DNA of 64,000 bases from contig NZ_LT906434.1 in assembly GCF_900187305.1 (NCBI RefSeq), positions 2,108,001-2,172,000 on the forward strand, given 5' to 3'. A program made the translations under genes and the position numbers. Below, one piece after another: positions 28,379 to 36,448 of the stretch. Positions within the stretch are counted from its first letter, which is position 1. Every line of letters begins with the position of its first letter. The notes beneath the pieces were generated by a model. The model had not been told where the DNA came from, searched no databases, and saw only the letters and a list, made by a program, of their open reading frames with translations. The stretch comes from Neisseria zoodegmatis (GTDB taxonomy: Bacteria; Pseudomonadota; Gammaproteobacteria; Burkholderiales; Neisseriaceae).

Positions 28379-29551
28379 TTACATCGGCCCCATCGGGCCT
28401 CCACGGTTATTCTTCTTAGCGTCTGCCGCGCCGGATTCGGAAATAATCACTTTTTCGCCTTCCTTCACGCCTTCCGTCACTTGCGTGTTGGTGCCGTCGC
28501 TCAAACCGGTTTTGACCGCCCGCTCTTCTACTTGGTCTTTATCGCCCAACACGCGCACCACTTTTTTGCCTTCTTTGATTTTCACCGCCAAATTGGGCAC
28601 GGCCAACACTTGTTGCGCACGGTTAATCACAATCGTGTTTTCAGTCGTCATGCCGATATGCAGCGAACCGTCTTCGTTCGGCACCAAAGCACGGGCATAG
28701 TAATAAATCGCCGTATCCGTGGTGTCGGTGCTGGTGGTGTACGAGCCTTGCGACATTTTGGTCAAACCGGGGTCAACCGTGTCGATAACGGCATCGCGCA
28801 CGTTTTCAGGTTGCGACAAGATGGTAAACGTGAGGTTCTGCCCTGCTTTGACTTTGCCCGCGTCGCCCTCGGCAATCTGCATTTTGTTCAGCATTTTGCT
28901 TAAGTCGGCCAGCTGCACAATCGTCGGCGTGCTTTGGTTGGCATTGACGGTTTGGCCTTCTTCTACCGGAATCGACACCACCGTTCCGTCCATCGTCGCC
29001 ACGATGCGCGTATACCCCAAATCCGCTTCCGCCGTATTAATCGCAATCTGGGTTTGCTTGATTTGCGATTTCAATTCCGCAACCGACGCCCCGGCCGCGG
29101 AAAGCGCGTCTTCGGCATCTTCCAGCTCGGCTTTAGAAGTTGCATTCTCCGCCCACAAAGCCTGCTCGCGCTTATATTTTTTTCTCGCCGTTTTTTGTTT
29201 GATCTCCGCCGACACCAATTGAGCGCGGAAAGTCTCCAGTTTGGCCTTGTTGATATTCAGGGTATTGATTTGCGACGTCGCATCGATTTCCGCAATCAAT
29301 TCCCCTTTTTTTACCTGCTGGCCGATTTTAACGTAGAGCTTTTTAATCTGCCCCGACGCCTGCGAACCCACCGTAACCAGCTGCGCGGCAGAAATCTCAC
29401 CCGTGGCGCTTACCGTTTGGTCGATATCCATCTTCGCCACCGGCTGGGTCAGATAATTGATTTTTTCTTCGGGCTTCCAATAAGACCAAGCCAGCAGAGC
29501 CAATACCGCAACAACCGCCAAGGCCGCAATCCATTTAAGCTTTTTAGTCAT
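28379..29551 (-). CDS. macA: Macrolide efflux periplasmic adaptor MacA
   Basis: Membrane fusion protein that joins MacB to the outer membrane channel. From ATG 29551 (MTKKLKWIAALAVVAVLALL) it has 390 residues with one N-terminal membrane anchor; the longer upstream frame has no signal-like sequence and is not used. A lipoyl-type half motif (VGSQASGQIKKLYVKIGQQV) near 65, a long helical hairpin near 110-190 and beta-barrel segments follow. The C-terminus is Gly/Met rich (GGPMGPM). Confidence 0.94.
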   Translation of the reverse strand: MTKKLKWIAALAVVAVLALLAWSYWKPEEKINYLTQPVAKMDIDQTVSATGEISAAQLVTVGSQASGQIKKLYVKIGQQVKKGELIAEIDATSQINTLNINKAKLETFRAQLVSAEIKQKTARKKYKREQALWAENATSKAELEDAEDALSAAGASVAELKSQIKQTQIAINTAEADLGYTRIVATMDGTVVSIPVEEGQTVNANQSTPTIVQLADLSKMLNKMQIAEGDAGKVKAGQNLTFTILSQPENVRDAVIDTVDPGLTKMSQGSYTTSTDTTDTAIYYYARALVPNEDGSLHIGMTTENTIVINRAQQVLAVPNLAVKIKEGKKVVRVLGDKDQVEERAVKTGLSDGTNTQVTEGVKEGEKVIISESGAADAKKNNRGGPMGPM

Positions 29552-30097
29552 AATGCCTCGATTTTGAAGTAGTTTTACCCGTTCAGATAAATAAAATGAC
29601 GCCCCAACTGCGGGCAAAGAAATAGAAACGGACTTAAGTGTACTGAAAAAAGCCTGAGCCTCCAACCACGCTTTTTTGCGTGTGCAAACATAAACCATCA
29701 ATGCTTTAAGGTATTTATGAATATGGAAACAAAACCTTAAAAGAACAGCTTGAGGCCGTCTGAAAATTTAACGTGCCGTGTTACACGTTTATCGGCTTGC
29801 CTCAAGCCCAACAAAACAATCCCAAACGCCCGCATCAAGCCATCATTTGAAATGCCAAAAAGATTATTTGCCACCCGTTACCACGCTCAAAATTGATGAT
29901 TTCACACCGCAAAACATCTTTGTGATTACTGTTTTTTTACATACTGTTAGTCCGCTTAGCATCTTTAGACTACCACATATCAATTATCAAAACCGCTCAA
30001 TCCATATTCATTTATAATTTTCGGATAAACAACAATAATTTAATCATGTTTATATTACACATTTACGTCTAACTGATTACTTTCTTGACTTGCCAAA
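29552..30097. other. Intergenic region between divergent macA and pilin genes
   Basis: This 546-base gap holds the leader of macA on the minus strand and a DUS at about 29755. Beyond 29900 it becomes AT-rich and should hold the promoter of the pilin gene; TATAATTTTC near 30014 is a possible -10. No gene is supported. Confidence 0.4.
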
Positions 30098-30517
30098 ATG
30101 ACCAAAAACAGACAACAAGGTTTTACCCTAATTGAATTAATGATTGTGGTACTGACATTAGCCATACTCGCCACCATCGCCTATCCCTCTTACGAAACCT
30201 ACGTCCGGCAGACCCGCTTGGAAAATGTGCGCGCCGACTTACTTGTGAGCGCTCAATCGTTGGAACGCCAATACGCACAGCAACACCATTTTCCCGCTTC
30301 CGTAGCCTCCAACTCACTGGAATCCAACCAATATTTCGACATCCGTTACAAAGCGGCAAGCGGCGATGACTTCACATTAATCGCCGAACCCAACGAAAAC
30401 AATCCCAACGAAAAACGCCACATGCAGCTCAACGGCAGCGGCATCATTACCGTTTGCGAAGGCAGAACAGCCGCAACCACATCTTCCCCCGATGTAAACT
30501 GCTATGTGTACAAATAA
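30098..30517 (+). CDS. Type IV pilin-like (minor pilin) protein
   Basis: A prepilin of 139 residues: short basic leader MTKNRQQG, cleavage before Phe9, and the conserved GFTLIELMIVV helix with Glu at mature position 5. The globular part ends with two cysteines (VCEGRT and VNCYVYK) that can form the D-region disulfide. It is processed by PilD and could enter type IV pili or their initiation complex. It lies 100 bases before comP, in the same direction. Confidence 0.85.
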   Translation: MTKNRQQGFTLIELMIVVLTLAILATIAYPSYETYVRQTRLENVRADLLVSAQSLERQYAQQHHFPASVASNSLESNQYFDIRYKAASGDDFTLIAEPNENNPNEKRHMQLNGSGIITVCEGRTAATTSSPDVNCYVYK

Positions 30518-30617
30518 ATACACGGCTTGATGAAAGCGTAAAATTTACTTTACACAATAAACAAATCTTTACAAAATAACCCTTGTTATTATTTTTATCT
30601 GTATTAAGGGGACTATT

Positions 30618-31091
30618 TTGAACAAACAACACGGCTTCACACTCATCGAGCTGCTTTTTATCATAGCCATTCTTGCGATTTTAGCCGCTATCGCTATTCC
30701 CCCTTACCAGCAATACATCAAAGATTCACGCCTGCGCGAGGCGCATACGCTTCTGCTCAAAAACGCGCATATCATGGAGCAGTTTTACCAGCAAAACCGT
30801 TCGTTCAAACAAACCTCCACAACCTGGCCTCAATTGCCCGAAACCTCTACCCGCCACTTCTGCATCCGCCCACAAGGCAATGCGCGCGGGGCATTGAACG
30901 ATAAGTTCACGCTCAAAGCCGTAGCCATCAACAAAAACTACGAACCGCGCGTATTAAAAATCAACGAATCTCTGATTACTACAATATGTGAATCCAGCAC
31001 CAACAGTTGTGGCGAGGAAGGCGATTTCTTCCCGAGCAAAGATTCAGAAGATAAAAGCCCGACAGATAAAAACTGCACGATATACCAATAA
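30618..31091 (+). CDS. comP: Minor pilin ComP, DUS receptor for DNA uptake
   Basis: ComP is the pilin that binds the DUS and gives neisserial transformation its sequence preference. The product has 157 residues: leader MNKQHG, mature start at Phe7 with Glu11, and four cysteines (82, 124, 131, 153) as in known ComP. Segments FKQTSTTWPQLP, ARGALNDKFTLKAVAI and KINESLITTICES match what I recall of meningococcal ComP closely. The loop between Cys131 and Cys153 is longer and more acidic than I recall. The gene starts ATT-TTG-rich with GGGGAC before TTG/ATG; I use the TTG at 30618 because it directly precedes the basic leader. Confidence 0.88.
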   Translation: MNKQHGFTLIELLFIIAILAILAAIAIPPYQQYIKDSRLREAHTLLLKNAHIMEQFYQQNRSFKQTSTTWPQLPETSTRHFCIRPQGNARGALNDKFTLKAVAINKNYEPRVLKINESLITTICESSTNSCGEEGDFFPSKDSEDKSPTDKNCTIYQ

Positions 31092-31190
31092 CTACAAACA
31101 GTTTTTCTTCCTAAACAACCTTTCTCCGACAACACTTTTCAGACGGCCTCCATAACCTACCCAAGCTGATATGAACAGACATACAAAAAG

Positions 31191-31222
31191 AAAAATCCGC
31201 CTGAAAACTCAAGCGGATTTTT
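31191..31222. terminator. Terminator of tRNA-Glu
   Basis: AAAAATCCGC (31191-31200) pairs perfectly with GCGGATTTTT (31213-31222) around a 12-base loop, and on the minus strand it is followed by a T-rich run. It lies eight bases past the tRNA 3' end. Confidence 0.8.
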
Positions 31223-31230
31223 CTGAAAAC

Positions 31231-31306
31231 TGGCACGCCCACGGGGATTCGAACCCCGGTTGCCGCCGTGAAAGGGCAGTGTCCTAGGCCTCTAGACGAT
31301 GGGCGC
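31231..31306 (-). tRNA. tRNA-Glu (anticodon TTC)
   Basis: A 76-base tRNA on the minus strand with encoded CCA (31231-31233). The anticodon loop reads CTTTCAC, giving TTC for glutamate. The T-loop GTTCGAA and the D-arm GTCTAGAGGCCTAGGAC are typical of bacterial tRNA-Glu. The acceptor stem GCGCCCA pairs with TGGGCGT with one G-T pair at the end. Confidence 0.96.
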
Positions 31307-31430
31307 GTAAACAACCGAAACGCGCACTATACAGATACACAAAACGCTTGTCAATAAAACAATTGCATAACGCCTTTCAGACGGCCTCCCGCTACGGTAT
31401 AATGCCGCGGTTTAACATGAAAGAAATGCT

Positions 31431-32333
31431 ATGTGGTTCAAACAAATCAGCTTCTACCCCCTCAATAAAGACAAGCTACCCGATCTCGAAACATTGGCCG
31501 AAAAGCTGACCCAAGCGGAATTTACGCCGTGCATGGGTTTGGACTGGTTTAGCGAAGGATTTGCCGCGCCCGTTTCTTTCTCGCCTGAAACGGTTTTCCC
31601 GGCCGATTACACTTGGCGCGTAGCCTTGAAGAAAGAAGAAAAAGTTTTACCCGCCGGCGTTATCCGCGATATTTTGGACGAACGCGTGATCGAAATACAG
31701 AACGCAGAAGCGCGCAATGTCGGCCGCAAAGAAAAACAAGAATTAAAAGAACAGATTACCGACGACCTACTCCCGCGTGCGTTTACCCGCAGCAGCCGCA
31801 CACAAGCTATTTTCGACACCAAGCACGGCTATCTTTTAATTAATAACGCTTCCGCCACCAAAGCCGAAGGCATGCTGACCAAGCTGCGCGAAGCCTTGGG
31901 CGGGCTTGAAGTCCGCCTGCCCAACACCAAACAATCGCCCGGCAGCCTGATGACCGAATGGCTCTTGCGCGGCGCGGCCGAAGGCGGTTTCGAGTTGGAC
32001 AGCGATTGCGAGCTGAAAGGCACGGGAGACGTGGCGCCGGTGGTTAAAGTATCCAAGCAGGATTTAACCGCCAATGAAGTGATCCAGCATGTGAAAAACG
32101 GCAAAACCGTTACCCAACTCGGCCTTGTATGGCGCGAACAGATTGCGTTTATTCTGACCCAAGACTTCACGCTCAAACGCATCCAATATTTGGACGTGCT
32201 GCAAGAAGAAGCCGAAGGACACGGCGATGATGCCGCCAGCCTGACGTTTGCTTCGCAAATTCTGATGACCGAAGCGTTGAGCAACATGCTGGAAGAATTG
32301 GTCGGCTATTTGGGCGGCTGGCAGGAATCGTAA
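31431..32333 (+). CDS. rdgC: Recombination-associated protein RdgC
   Basis: RdgC forms a ring dimer around DNA and restrains RecA; in Neisseria it is linked to pilin antigenic variation. It has 300 residues, family length, with the hallmark N-terminus MWFKQISFYPLNKD and the conserved GFAAPVSFSPE and RSSRTQAIFDTKHGYLLIN segments (about residues 43 and 122). It is a single gene between tRNA-Glu and a DUS terminator. Confidence 0.96.
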   Translation: MWFKQISFYPLNKDKLPDLETLAEKLTQAEFTPCMGLDWFSEGFAAPVSFSPETVFPADYTWRVALKKEEKVLPAGVIRDILDERVIEIQNAEARNVGRKEKQELKEQITDDLLPRAFTRSSRTQAIFDTKHGYLLINNASATKAEGMLTKLREALGGLEVRLPNTKQSPGSLMTEWLLRGAAEGGFELDSDCELKGTGDVAPVVKVSKQDLTANEVIQHVKNGKTVTQLGLVWREQIAFILTQDFTLKRIQYLDVLQEEAEGHGDDAASLTFASQILMTEALSNMLEELVGYLGGWQES

Positions 32334-32424
32334 CAGCCCGGCTGTTGGTTCAATCTTATTTTTATCCCAACAGGGGCGGATAAAGCATCCGCCTCTGTTT
32401 ATTTTTGAGTTGGCGTTCCATCAA

Positions 32425-32472
32425 TGCAGATAAGGCCGTCTGAAAATAGATTTTCAGACGGCCTTATCTGCA
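32425..32472. terminator. DUS-pair terminator between rdgC and the DyP peroxidase
   Basis: A perfect 22-bp inverted repeat (32425-32446 with 32451-32472) with a TAGA loop and DUS in each arm lies between convergent genes. Confidence 0.88.
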
Positions 32473-32488
32473 TCTTGCCCGGTTCGGA

Positions 32489-33388
32489 TTACAGATTCTG
32501 CAAGCGTTCCACCGATGGGGCGTAGTAATAAGCGCCGGTTACGGCGGTGGTAAGGTGTTTCAGCAGCAGGTCGGTTTTGCCGTCGGTATGACCGAACATG
32601 CTCAAGAGTTGCGCTTCGATATTGTGCAGCGTGCCGCAGTAGGCGATAAACACCAAGCCGTGTTCGCCCGAAGCGGTGCCGTAGGGCAGGCTGCGGCGGA
32701 CAATTTCGAGGCTCACTCCGTTTTCTTTGAGATTGACGCGGCCTAAGTGGGAATCGGGCAGGCGTACATCTTTGCTGAATTCTTCGTTGGTTTCTTTGGT
32801 GCGGCCGACGGCGGCTTCTTGCTCGGCCAGCGGCACTTTGTTCCATTTTTTGAGATCGTGGCGGTATTTTTGCAGCAACACATAACTGCCGCCCGCATCG
32901 GGCTTGCCTTCTGGCACGGTGCCAACGATGCGGATGTTGTCGCCAGTGGGGTTTTCGGTGCCGTCTACAAAACCGTCCAACCCGCGCTCTTCGATCCAGC
33001 GGAAGCCGTGGGTTTCGTCTTTTACGTCGATGCTGTCGCCGAATGCTTCCAATAAGGCCATAGCCAGCGAAAAGTTAACATCGGGGCGCAACGATTGGAT
33101 GTGGAACATGATGTCGTGTTGCGTGGCGGGAGCCAAGCCGTTGCCCAGCGGGGTAAACGGTTTGATTTCGCTGCCTTCGCCGTTGTGGTTCAGGCTTTGC
33201 CAGAATGCGCTGCCGAAGGCGATGGTTAGGCCGAGCAGTGCGTCGGGAAATTTTTGCTGCAATTGGTCGAGGGCTTCAAGGCTTTTGCGGGCGGCGAGCT
33301 GAATCTGCTCGCGGCTGCCTGTGATATCGGCTTCGATAAATACGGCGGCTTTACTGCCTGCGGGAATAATGGCGGTTTGCGGGTTCAT
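32489..33388 (-). CDS. DyP-type heme peroxidase (YfeX-like)
   Basis: Heme peroxidase of 299 residues. The distal motif GFVDGTENP lies near residue 135 (Asp acts in peroxide cleavage) and the probable heme-ligand histidine in VRLPDSHLGRVN near 210. There is no signal peptide, so it is cytoplasmic, as in the YfeX/YfeK group that has been linked to porphyrin oxidation or heme handling. The physiological substrate is unknown. It is a single gene. Confidence 0.92.
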   Translation of the reverse strand: MNPQTAIIPAGSKAAVFIEADITGSREQIQLAARKSLEALDQLQQKFPDALLGLTIAFGSAFWQSLNHNGEGSEIKPFTPLGNGLAPATQHDIMFHIQSLRPDVNFSLAMALLEAFGDSIDVKDETHGFRWIEERGLDGFVDGTENPTGDNIRIVGTVPEGKPDAGGSYVLLQKYRHDLKKWNKVPLAEQEAAVGRTKETNEEFSKDVRLPDSHLGRVNLKENGVSLEIVRRSLPYGTASGEHGLVFIAYCGTLHNIEAQLLSMFGHTDGKTDLLLKHLTTAVTGAYYYAPSVERLQNL

Positions 33389-33598
33389 GTTTTTCCTTCG
33401 GATGATGCGGATGGATTTGTGTTTGACAGGTTTTAATTATAGCCCATGCCGGATAGTATTTTAAGGCCGTCTGAAAAGAATCGGCGGGACGGAACCCAAA
33501 CAAACTGCATTACTGCTTTGCCGCGCCTGCAAACACAGGGGCACAGGCGGGTAATCGCGCTGTGGTAGAATCTGCATCTGTTTTTTACGGGAAGCATT

Positions 33599-34702
33599 AT
33601 GCGTATTGTTTTGTTTATATTGGTACTGTTGCTGCTGCAGGTGTTTACCTTCGGCTTGGGCCGGTCGCTGCAATGGCTGTTCGCCCCCTATATTGCCGCA
33701 CGGGGCAGACGCTGGTTGATGGGCGCGGCGTTTTTCATTACCAATGCGCTGATTGCGGGGCTGTTGTTGCAGCTTGGGCATGCGGTGTTCCGCTGGATGG
33801 CGTTTTGGATGGTGTTGCTGCTGTTTGTGATGTATGCGGCGCTGGCTACCTTTGTGCTGTATCTGCTGCTGTGCCGCTTCATGGCGCAAAAACCGATGTC
33901 GCGCAGCTTGAGGCTGTTTGCGCCTTTGTTTGTGGTCGGGCTGTTGGGAATGGCGGTGTACAACGCCTACACGCCGGTGGTGCATCATGCCGACATCACC
34001 ATCAATAAGCCGCTGGAGAAACCGCTGCGTATCGGCATGGCCAGCGATACCCATTTGGGCGTGCTGTTCGGCGCGCGCCAGCTGGATAAGCTCGCCGACA
34101 TCATGAACCGCGAAAAAGTCGATATTATCCTGCTGCCCGGCGATTTGATGGACGACAACGTAAACGCCTACCGCGCCGAAAACATGCAGCCGCATCTTGA
34201 AAAACTGCGTGCGCCGCTGGGTGTGTATGCCACTTTGGGCAACCACGATTTGTTCGGCCACGAACGCGATATTTACGAAGAGCTGACCAAAGCGGGCATT
34301 AAAGTGCTCGCCAATGAAAGCACGGTGGTGGACGGCCGCTTGCTGGTAGTAGGCCGCAACGATGATTTGGACAAAACCCGCCCCGCCACGGAAACCTTGC
34401 TGCGCGGTCAAAACACCGCCTTACCCGTGCTGTTGATGGACCACCGCCCTACCGATATCGAAGCTCACAGCAAACTGCCGATAGACGTTCAGGTGTCCGG
34501 CCATGTGCACAACGGCCAAGTGGCGCCGGCCAATTTAATCGTCCGCTTTCTCAACCGCCTGCATTACGGCTACGAACACATCGGCAACGGCCACTTTTTC
34601 GTTACATCGGGATACGGCTTTTGGGGCGTGCCGCTGCGTTTGGGTTCGCAGTCGGAAGTGTGGATTATTCATGTGAAAGGCAGTCAAACGCATCAACATT
34701 GA
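33599..34702 (+). CDS. Membrane-anchored metallophosphoesterase
   Basis: A 367-residue protein with about four hydrophobic helices (residues 3-22, 38-62, 66-95, 106-122), followed by a calcineurin-like phosphoesterase domain. All metal motifs are present: SDTHLG near 151, PGDLMDD near 180, LGNHD near 217 and SGHVHNGQ near 300. Relatives such as YaeI/YkuE act on lipid or nucleotide phosphates at the membrane. The substrate is not known. The start at ATG 33599 follows ACGGGAAGC. Confidence 0.9.
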   Translation: MRIVLFILVLLLLQVFTFGLGRSLQWLFAPYIAARGRRWLMGAAFFITNALIAGLLLQLGHAVFRWMAFWMVLLLFVMYAALATFVLYLLLCRFMAQKPMSRSLRLFAPLFVVGLLGMAVYNAYTPVVHHADITINKPLEKPLRIGMASDTHLGVLFGARQLDKLADIMNREKVDIILLPGDLMDDNVNAYRAENMQPHLEKLRAPLGVYATLGNHDLFGHERDIYEELTKAGIKVLANESTVVDGRLLVVGRNDDLDKTRPATETLLRGQNTALPVLLMDHRPTDIEAHSKLPIDVQVSGHVHNGQVAPANLIVRFLNRLHYGYEHIGNGHFFVTSGYGFWGVPLRLGSQSEVWIIHVKGSQTHQH

Positions 34703-34724
34703 TTCTGTTTGAACCGCATAATGA

Positions 34725-34773
34725 TTGAGGCCGTCTGAAAATATTTATCCAAAACATTTTCAGACGGCCTCAA
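34725..34773. terminator. DUS-pair terminator between the phosphoesterase and NiaP-like genes
   Basis: An 18-bp perfect stem (34725-34742 with 34756-34773), DUS in each arm, with a 13-base loop lies between convergent genes. Confidence 0.85.
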
Positions 34774-34788
34774 CTGACATTCCGCGGC

Positions 34789-36108
34789 TTACTTACTGAT
34801 GTCTTCCAAACTGCGCCCCTTGGTTTCCTCGCCCAGCACCACAATCACGGCAACCACCGCCATCAGCACCGCCGTAAACATCACGAAAATCCGCCCGAAA
34901 CCGCCGTCGCCGCCGATCATGGCCGCCACCGCCATCGGCGCGACAATACCGCCGATACGGCCGACGGCACCGGCCCAGCCCGAACCGAAGGCGCGGAAGC
35001 GCACGGGATAAAGCTCCGGCGTATAAGTGTAAAGCACGCCCCACGCGCCCAAGTTGAAAAACGACATCCAGCAGCCCCAAAACATAATCATCGCCGCCGA
35101 ATCGCTGCGGCCGAAGAAATAGGCACACACCGCACAGGCAAACAGAAAACCGGCCAGCGTGGCCTTGCGGCCGATTTTTTCCACCAGCACCGCCGCCGCA
35201 AAATAGCCCGGCAGCTGCGCCAAAATCATCACCAGCACATATTCGAACGTTTTCATCACCGTATAGCCCTGCTCCACCAGCAGCTTCGGCAGCCAAGTGA
35301 AAATGCCGTAATACGAAAACACGATGCCGAACCAAATCAGCCACAACATCAAGGTACGCTTGGCAAAAGGCGGTTGCCACAGCTGTGCGAAACGCGGGTT
35401 TTCCTGCGGCGCACGCTCGGCTACCGAGGCCGTCTGAACCGCCTCTATGCCTGCCTGCTTTTCCAGCCCGACGACGATTTTATGCGCTTCGCCAACGCGC
35501 CCTTTGCTGATCAGATAAGGCACCGACTCGGGCAGATGCTTCCACACGAAAAAGGCGTAAAACACCGGCAGTGCGCCAATCAAAAACGCGCTTTGCCAAC
35601 CGTATTGCGGAATAAAAAAATATGACACCAGCGCGGCGGCCAACCAACCCAGCCCCCAAAAACTTTCCAGCAGCACGATAAAACGCCCGCGCACTTTCGG
35701 CGGCGCATACTCGCTTACCAGTGACACCGCCACCGGCAGCTGGCCGCCCAAACCGAAACCGACCCAAAAGCGGAAAAACAGCAGGCTTTCGAGATTCCAA
35801 GCGAAAGCACACAAACCCGTGGCAATGCTGTACAACACCATCGTGGCCACAAACACATTCTTGCGTCCGATGCGGTCGGCCATCCTTCCGCTCAACACCG
35901 CCCCCAACGCCATGCCGATAAAGCCGACGCTGACAATCCAGCCCAATTCAGACGGCGTCAGATTCCATTCTTTACCCAACGTAGCCAACACAAACGACAC
36001 CATGCCGGTATCCATAGCATCAAACAGCCAACCCAAGCCGATCAATATCAACAACTTGTAATGAAACTTGCCCACAGGCAGGTTATGTAAACGGGTGATG
36101 ATATCCAT
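34789..36108 (-). CDS. niaP: MFS transporter, NiaP (niacin) type
   Basis: Major facilitator protein with 12 helices, 439 residues from ATG 36108 (MDIITRLHNLPVGKFHYK). The motif LGWLFDAMDTGMVSFVLA near residue 25 and the runs FEYVLVMILAQLPGYF and FFNLGAWGVLYTYTPE fit the NiaP group that imports nicotinic acid/nicotinamide; the DRIGRK MFS motif is at about 80. Related aromatic acid transporters share these features, so substrate assignment is a reasoned guess. An upstream start at 36156 has no support. Confidence 0.8.
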   Translation of the reverse strand: MDIITRLHNLPVGKFHYKLLILIGLGWLFDAMDTGMVSFVLATLGKEWNLTPSELGWIVSVGFIGMALGAVLSGRMADRIGRKNVFVATMVLYSIATGLCAFAWNLESLLFFRFWVGFGLGGQLPVAVSLVSEYAPPKVRGRFIVLLESFWGLGWLAAALVSYFFIPQYGWQSAFLIGALPVFYAFFVWKHLPESVPYLISKGRVGEAHKIVVGLEKQAGIEAVQTASVAERAPQENPRFAQLWQPPFAKRTLMLWLIWFGIVFSYYGIFTWLPKLLVEQGYTVMKTFEYVLVMILAQLPGYFAAAVLVEKIGRKATLAGFLFACAVCAYFFGRSDSAAMIMFWGCWMSFFNLGAWGVLYTYTPELYPVRFRAFGSGWAGAVGRIGGIVAPMAVAAMIGGDGGFGRIFVMFTAVLMAVVAVIVVLGEETKGRSLEDISK

Positions 36109-36448
36109 TGTCCGATTCCTTAACACCGGTGATTTAAATACGGAAATTGTTAACAATCAGCGGGATTGTGGCCTTTTTACAGCGAAAGGGCAAGCAAGAA
36201 TATGAAAACCGGCTCGATTCGCGCCAAAGATACACAGCGGCAACGGCGGTGCTGGCTGTTTTACTGCAAACCCTTTACACTTCGGCCTATGCTTGCACCG
36301 CCATCGTATATATAACCGCCATCGTATATATATATGTAAGTAAAGGCCGTCTGAAACCGATATACAGACAGCCCGCCCAAGCACCGTCATCTCCCTGTTT
36401 ACCCTTAGCCGGATATTTTTCAGACGGCCTCACACCACCTGCAACGCC
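36109..36448. other. Intergenic region between divergent niaP-like gene and recB
   Basis: It holds two DUS copies (about 36346 and in reverse about 36419) that frame the start of recB, and a perfect tandem duplication of 18 bases at 36297-36332 (unit ACCGCCATCGTATATATA). The TA-rich copies could carry -10 elements for recB. No gene is supported. Confidence 0.5.
36297..36332. repeat. 18-bp tandem duplication upstream of recB
   Basis: The unit ACCGCCATCGTATATATA occurs twice without a gap (36297-36314, 36315-36332). A change in copy number would shift promoter spacing, but no coding frame is affected. Confidence 0.9.

Noticed and set aside
29778..30017. A 79-codon plus-strand frame before the pilin gene
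   Set aside because: No ribosome binding site and a translation rich in His, Ser and Thr with no structure; likely chance.
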